Shown here: positions 15,011-18,144 of the stretch, piece after piece | Layout: every line of letters starts with the position of its first letter | How positions within the stretch are numbered: position 1 is the first letter of the stretch | Source of the DNA: JASLQO01 sp002327525 | GTDB taxonomy: Bacteria; Pseudomonadota; Gammaproteobacteria; Pseudomonadales; Azotimanducaceae | DNA: 18,144 bases | Reading direction: 5' to 3' | Assembly: GCA_030744435.1 (NCBI GenBank) | Contig: JASLQO010000029.1 | Location: forward strand, 1-18,144 | Notes under the pieces: model-generated | Databases searched by the model: none | Seen by the model: the letters and a program-made list of their open reading frames with translations, nothing else | What the model was told of the DNA's origin: nothing | Translations under genes and position numbers: made by a program

Positions 15011-15601
15011 TCAAGCTTTGTTTAAAAAAGCCGGGGCACCATGACCTCGTTCTCCTCTCAACGTCAGGGTCTTACACATACCGTCATCCAGGATAGTGTG
15101 TCCAGGCCAGTGTTCATTCCAGTCCATGACTACCCTGCGCAGGGAAATACGCCATTCCCCATCTCGTTTTTCGAGACGGTCTATATATCTTCCACCGTAA
15201 AAGAATACATGATGTGTATCCCCAACTTCAGCCAGGTTTAACCTGGAATAGTATTCAGATCCTTGTACCGCCTCTATCTTCTCCTTATCCCCTATTACTT
15301 TGTGATACGCAGTTAAATATGACTCTGTACACATTACGTCTCCATAATATTCCATATGTACATTGCTGATTGAATGTGTCGTAACCTCGAACCAGTTTTG
15401 TATCTCGAGGATGATGAAGTCGGCAAACTCATGTGCGTTACCTTTAAACACACCATGATCATCCATGCCATCCTCCCAATAGACCGAACGCATAAGTTCA
15501 GCATCGGCCCGGTCAAGGGCACGGCAGTAACGAGTTAGCACGTCATAACATTTTTGCCTTGCTATTAATTCAACGACATCTTCTTCGCTATATGCGGCCA
15601 T
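15011..15601 (-). CDS. SnoaL-like (NTF2-fold) protein
   Basis: This 196-residue single-domain protein is of the SnoaL_4 kind, related to bile acid dehydratase, steroid isomerase and ring-hydroxylating dioxygenase beta subunits. The hallmark is YCRALDRADAELMRSVYWED followed by MDDHGVFKGNAHEFADF. The C-terminal sheet includes FYGGRYIDRLEKRDGEWRIS. GGAGG lies 6 bases before the ATG, giving a clear start. It appears intact, unlike its neighbours on both sides. The family covers isomerases, dehydratases, cyclases and non-catalytic binders, so no reaction can be assigned. AT-rich codon use matches the flanking quinoprotein and acyl-CoA dehydrogenase remnants and suggests they arrived together. Confidence 0.8.
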   Translation of the reverse strand: MAAYSEEDVVELIARQKCYDVLTRYCRALDRADAELMRSVYWEDGMDDHGVFKGNAHEFADFIILEIQNWFEVTTHSISNVHMEYYGDVMCTESYLTAYHKVIGDKEKIEAVQGSEYYSRLNLAEVGDTHHVFFYGGRYIDRLEKRDGEWRISLRRVVMDWNEHWPGHTILDDGMCKTLTLRGERGHGAPAFLNKA

Positions 15602-15697
15602 AATATCCCTCCTGGGCTAATCGGTTTTTGTTTATTGAATAGGCCAGAGTATGCTGCACTGCTAGACACCAAGGCCATTTTGAATCCAAATACTAAA

Positions 15698-16144
15698 ATG
15701 AATTTCCAGTTATCAGAAGACCAAAAATAATTGCAGGAAACTGCCCGGCGATATGCGCGTGAGAAACTGACAAATCTTGCAGAAGAGGTAGAGACGACGG
15801 GTCATCCACCATCTCGCGAATTACTGAAAGAGTATGCGGAAATGGGATTCCTTGGTATCAATGTACCTGAATCAATGGGTGGTTTGGGTTTGGGCAATCT
15901 TGAGGCACTAATTGTTCTTGAAGAATTTGCAAAGATATCCTCTGCAATTGCATTTCCGGTATTTGAGTCTTCGGTAGGACCGGTGCGGGCCATTGAGAAG
16001 TTTGCATCCCCATCCCTTGCCCAACGTATTCTACCGGCGGTTTGCAAGGGCGAAATGATTATGGCTGTTGCAATGTCTGAACCTCATGCAGGTTCTGCCC
16101 TGACGGATCTTTCTACTCGCGGGGAAGTTAAAGACGACGGATAG
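15698..16144 (+). pseudogene. Acyl-CoA dehydrogenase N-terminal fragment, early stop and truncated by repeat copy 2
   Basis: The ATG at 15698 begins MNFQLSEDQK, the usual start of acyl-CoA dehydrogenases. A TAA at 15728-15730 interrupts where Gln is expected (one C-to-T change). The frame continues with LQETARRYAREKLTN, then FLGINVPESMGGLGLGN and MAVAMSEPHAGSALTDLSTR, the N-terminal helical domain and the start of the FAD-binding beta domain. Homology ends at VKDDG exactly where the repeat starts at 16137; the frame then hits TAG at 16142-16144. About two-thirds of the enzyme, including the catalytic Glu region, is absent. Confidence 0.85.
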
Positions 16145-16266
16145 GAAGCATTAACGCGCTTTTCGTATTGGATTGAAACTAACGGCTGGGGGTGTGGTTT
16201 TAGAGTTCAGTGGCCTCGATCCTGATCTGTAGTACATTGGCTTAGCCAGGGGATATTGATTGGCTG
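16137..16266 (+). repeat. Dispersed direct repeat, copy 2 (130 bp)
   Basis: This is the same element as 2143-2268, in the same orientation, four bases longer because of a variable patch (GGGTGTGG). It begins ACGGATAGGAAGCATTAACG and ends GGGGATATTGATTGGCTG. The hairpin near its right end is TGGCT-T-AGCCA here. Its left edge coincides with the loss of acyl-CoA dehydrogenase homology. The sequence right of it (16267 on) is the leader of the SDR gene and unrelated to what follows copy 1. Confidence 0.8.
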
Positions 16267-16310
16267 GCCTGTAAACTGAGTGATTTGACGAACAAACCGG
16301 GTAAATCATC

Positions 16311-16955
16311 ATGAAGACGTTGGTGGTTGGAGCAAATGGAAAAATCGGGAGAATTCTCTGTCGTCTTGCCGCAGAGGGCAACAAGCCGGTACGCGCACTC
16401 TTGCGCGATCCCGAACAGCAGGCTTATTTCCATTCGATTGGTGTGGAGACGGCCCTCGGCGACCTGGAGGGAGCGTTCGAGGCAAGCCTGGAAGGCTGCG
16501 ACCGCGTCGTTTTTACCGCCGGGTCAGGCGGAAAAACAGGGGGGGACAAGACGCTGCTCATCGATCTTTATGGCGCGATCCGGGTTATCGAAGCATGTGA
16601 AGCAAGGGACATCGAGCAGGTCGTCATGGTGAGTGCAATGAATGTGGAGCTGCCGCTTGCAGGACCTCCTGCGATGCGACATTACTTCGTTGCGAAGAAA
16701 CTCGCCGATGAGCGTCTTCGTGCAAGTTCGGTTGCGCACACGATCTTGCGTCCGGGACTGCTCAGCGATGAACCGGCAACCGGAAAAGTCCGCACCGACG
16801 CGGCAGCCGGGAAGGGCTATAAGGTATCCAGAGAGAATGTTGCGCTGTGCATACTTGCCAGCCTCGATCATCCCGAGTCGCGAGGCCAGACCATAGACCT
16901 TCTCGATGGCGACGATCCGATTGCAACGCTCTTTGCACAGACAAGCCAGCACTAA
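16311..16955 (+). CDS. NAD(P)-binding atypical short-chain dehydrogenase (NmrA/SDR_a5-like)
   Basis: This 214-residue protein is a compact Rossmann fold with the nucleotide-binding motif VVGANGKIG (Gly7, Gly10, Gly13) right at the N-terminus. It follows with ALLRDPEQQAYF, then GDLEGAFEASLEGCDRVVFT, VVMVSAMNVELP and HTILRPGLLSDEPATGKV. This order matches the YwnB/YhfK-type epimerase-like or NAD(P)H-binding proteins, which have a relaxed catalytic site. Members act as flavin or quinone reductases, redox sensors or unknowns, so the reaction is open. It appears complete. The upstream 44 bp separate it from repeat copy 2, so the repeat may contribute to its promoter. No strong ribosome site is seen. 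Confidence 0.8.
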   Translation: MKTLVVGANGKIGRILCRLAAEGNKPVRALLRDPEQQAYFHSIGVETALGDLEGAFEASLEGCDRVVFTAGSGGKTGGDKTLLIDLYGAIRVIEACEARDIEQVVMVSAMNVELPLAGPPAMRHYFVAKKLADERLRASSVAHTILRPGLLSDEPATGKVRTDAAAGKGYKVSRENVALCILASLDHPESRGQTIDLLDGDDPIATLFAQTSQH

Positions 16956-17003
16956 CGGTGCGGACGAGCCAGGCGTGATGCCGAATTACAGATAGATGGC
17001 GGA

Positions 17004-17015
17004 GCGGACGTCCGC
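17004..17015. repeat. 12-bp perfect palindrome in the SDR/IS91 intergenic gap
   Basis: GCGGACGTCCGC reads identically on both strands. It sits inside a slightly longer fold, GGCGGA pairing with TCCGCC. It is 50 bp after the SDR stop and about 200 bp before the transposase. It could be a regulatory site, part of a terminator without T-run, or part of the IS91-type element's left end. The rest of 16956-17215 shows no protein-like frame. Confidence 0.5.
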
Positions 17016-17215
17016 CAGAGAAACTGCTAACTATTTGTAAGCGCTGGATTATTTATCAGCTTCGCGTCCTTACCTACAAACACACATACAACTAGTTTCC
17101 CCCTGTAGCAGGCTTCGCGGAACAGGAAAGGCTCACAATCCTCACAGCGTAGCACTGCTGGTACATCATCCTTTTCTGTCGACCGTTATGTCATTCATGC
17201 ATTGCATCATGACTC

Positions 17216-18144
17216 TTGCCAAACGTTGCTCCCTCTCCCTATGTACGCCACCGACCCGAACAGTCGCTGCTTTATCAGGTGGTCGAGTATCATCTGCAGG
17301 AGTTCACCGAGCTTCTGAGCCATCGCGACAGGCCTCTGCCGCGCTTTGTGCTACGGGAGTTTCGCGACTATCTCCGTTGTGGGCGCCTGGAACACGGATT
17401 CGTCCGCGTGAAGTGCACAGGATGTCGCAATGAGTTACTCGTTGCGTTTTCTTGCAAGCGCCGAGGCTTCTGCCCCTGCTGCGGCGGCCGGCGTATGGCC
17501 GAGACCTCCGCGCACCTGATCGATCGCGTTTTACCCGAGATACCCATACGTCAGTGGGTACTCTCCTTCCCCTGGCCGCTGCGTCTGCTCTATAGCACAC
17601 GACCGGAAACGCTGTCGCGCACGCTTGGCATCGTCAATCGGGCAATCGAGTCGTATCTGATTCGCAAGACCGGCCTGACCCGCAAGCAAGGCGCACGCAG
17701 CGGTGCGGTCACATTCATCCAGCGATTCGGCTCGGCCCTCAACCTCAATGTTCACCTGCACATGCTCATCCCGGACGGGGTCTACACTTTCCAGAGGAGC
17801 AAGCCACAATTTCAGCCCGCACCAGCCCCCACACCGGCGGAACTCAACACCCTGCTCGACCGCATCATTACGCGCGTCACGCGCCACCTGCTGCGTGACG
17901 GATTTCTGGTGGAAGATGCCGAACAACCCTATCTGGACCTGGTATTAGAAGACACACTCGATGCATTCGGTGCCGCCTCCATACAGTACCGTGTCATCCT
18001 CGGGCCCCATGCCGGTCACAAGACCCTCACCCTGCGCGATCCCACGCGGATATCCCATGCGCCATCAGAAAAACCCTTCACCGCCTCCCGTGATGGCTTT
18101 TCATTGAATGCTGCCGTCGCTTGCCAGCCCTGGCAACGACAGCG
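17216..18144 (+). mobile_element. IS91-family rolling-circle transposase (5' part, runs off the window)
   Basis: The open frame runs from about 17216 to the window edge, 309 codons without a stop. The opening YVRHRPEQSLLYQVVEYHLQ and the zinc-binding region (Cys67, Cys70, Cys80, Cys86, Cys89; FSCKRRGFCPCC) match IS91/IS801 transposases. The HUH nuclease motif is NVHLHMLIPDG with His180 and His182. The catalytic Tyr region lies partly or wholly beyond the window. No ATG is in frame; the only start after the in-frame TGA at 17210-17212 is a TTG at 17216-17218. The true start may therefore be in another frame (ATG at 17188 or 17209) with a frameshift. Rolling-circle elements of this family can mobilise neighbouring DNA. 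Confidence 0.85.

Overview
The window looks like a GC-rich proteobacterial chromosome segment, most likely gammaproteobacterial. That rests on protein style and codon use; there is no rRNA or other taxonomic marker here. It mixes intact catabolic genes with a large number of gene remnants. I count at least nine broken or truncated genes: a zinc-type dehydrogenase tail, a LuxR-like tail, a GST tail, a cut-down MFS transporter, a frameshifted Cys-motif protein, a decayed Fe-S subunit, a cupin tail, a norB tail, a quinoprotein half and an acyl-CoA dehydrogenase start. This points to repeated insertion and deletion.

Layout. Positions 1-650 are a graveyard of short tails. A radical-SAM sulfatase-maturase-like gene (654-1910, minus) follows, with a GST C-terminal fragment just upstream of it. 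At 2143-2268 lies the first copy of a repeat of about 130 bp; the second copy is at 16137-16266 in the same orientation. The first copy cuts the GST fragment and the second cuts an acyl-CoA dehydrogenase fragment, so the repeat behaves like the end of a mobile element. The two copies bracket about 14 kb.

The core of that 14 kb is a GC-rich block. It holds a TetR regulator (2641-3333), a candidate operator made of two ATTCGAAT palindromes (3510-3529), a class II DMSO-reductase-family molybdenum catalytic subunit (3605-6397), its four-cluster Fe-S subunit (6417-7451) and a ThDP-dependent lyase/decarboxylase-like enzyme (7667-9301). Facing it on the minus strand is a second, degraded cluster: a decayed paralogous Fe-S subunit (10956-11806), an intact TorD/NarJ-type chaperone (10273-10941), a frameshifted protein of unknown function whose N-terminus resembles that of the molybdenum subunit (9625-10255), and an MFS transporter reduced to its two ends (9318-9596). 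My reading is that the surviving molybdoenzyme, related to ethylbenzene or steroid C25 dehydrogenase, hydroxylates or oxidises an unactivated organic substrate under TetR control. The chaperone would be the only remaining insertion factor for it in view. The substrate is unknown.

Further right are an M48 peptidase with a TerB-like C-terminal domain, tightly followed by a small two-pore-helix-type ion channel (12071-13699, minus). Next comes an AT-richer block of foreign appearance: norB tail, PQQ quinoprotein C-terminal half, an intact SnoaL-like gene and an acyl-CoA dehydrogenase start with an early stop. After the second repeat copy there is an intact NAD(P)-binding SDR-like gene (16311-16955). 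An IS91-family rolling-circle transposase runs off the right edge (17216-18144).
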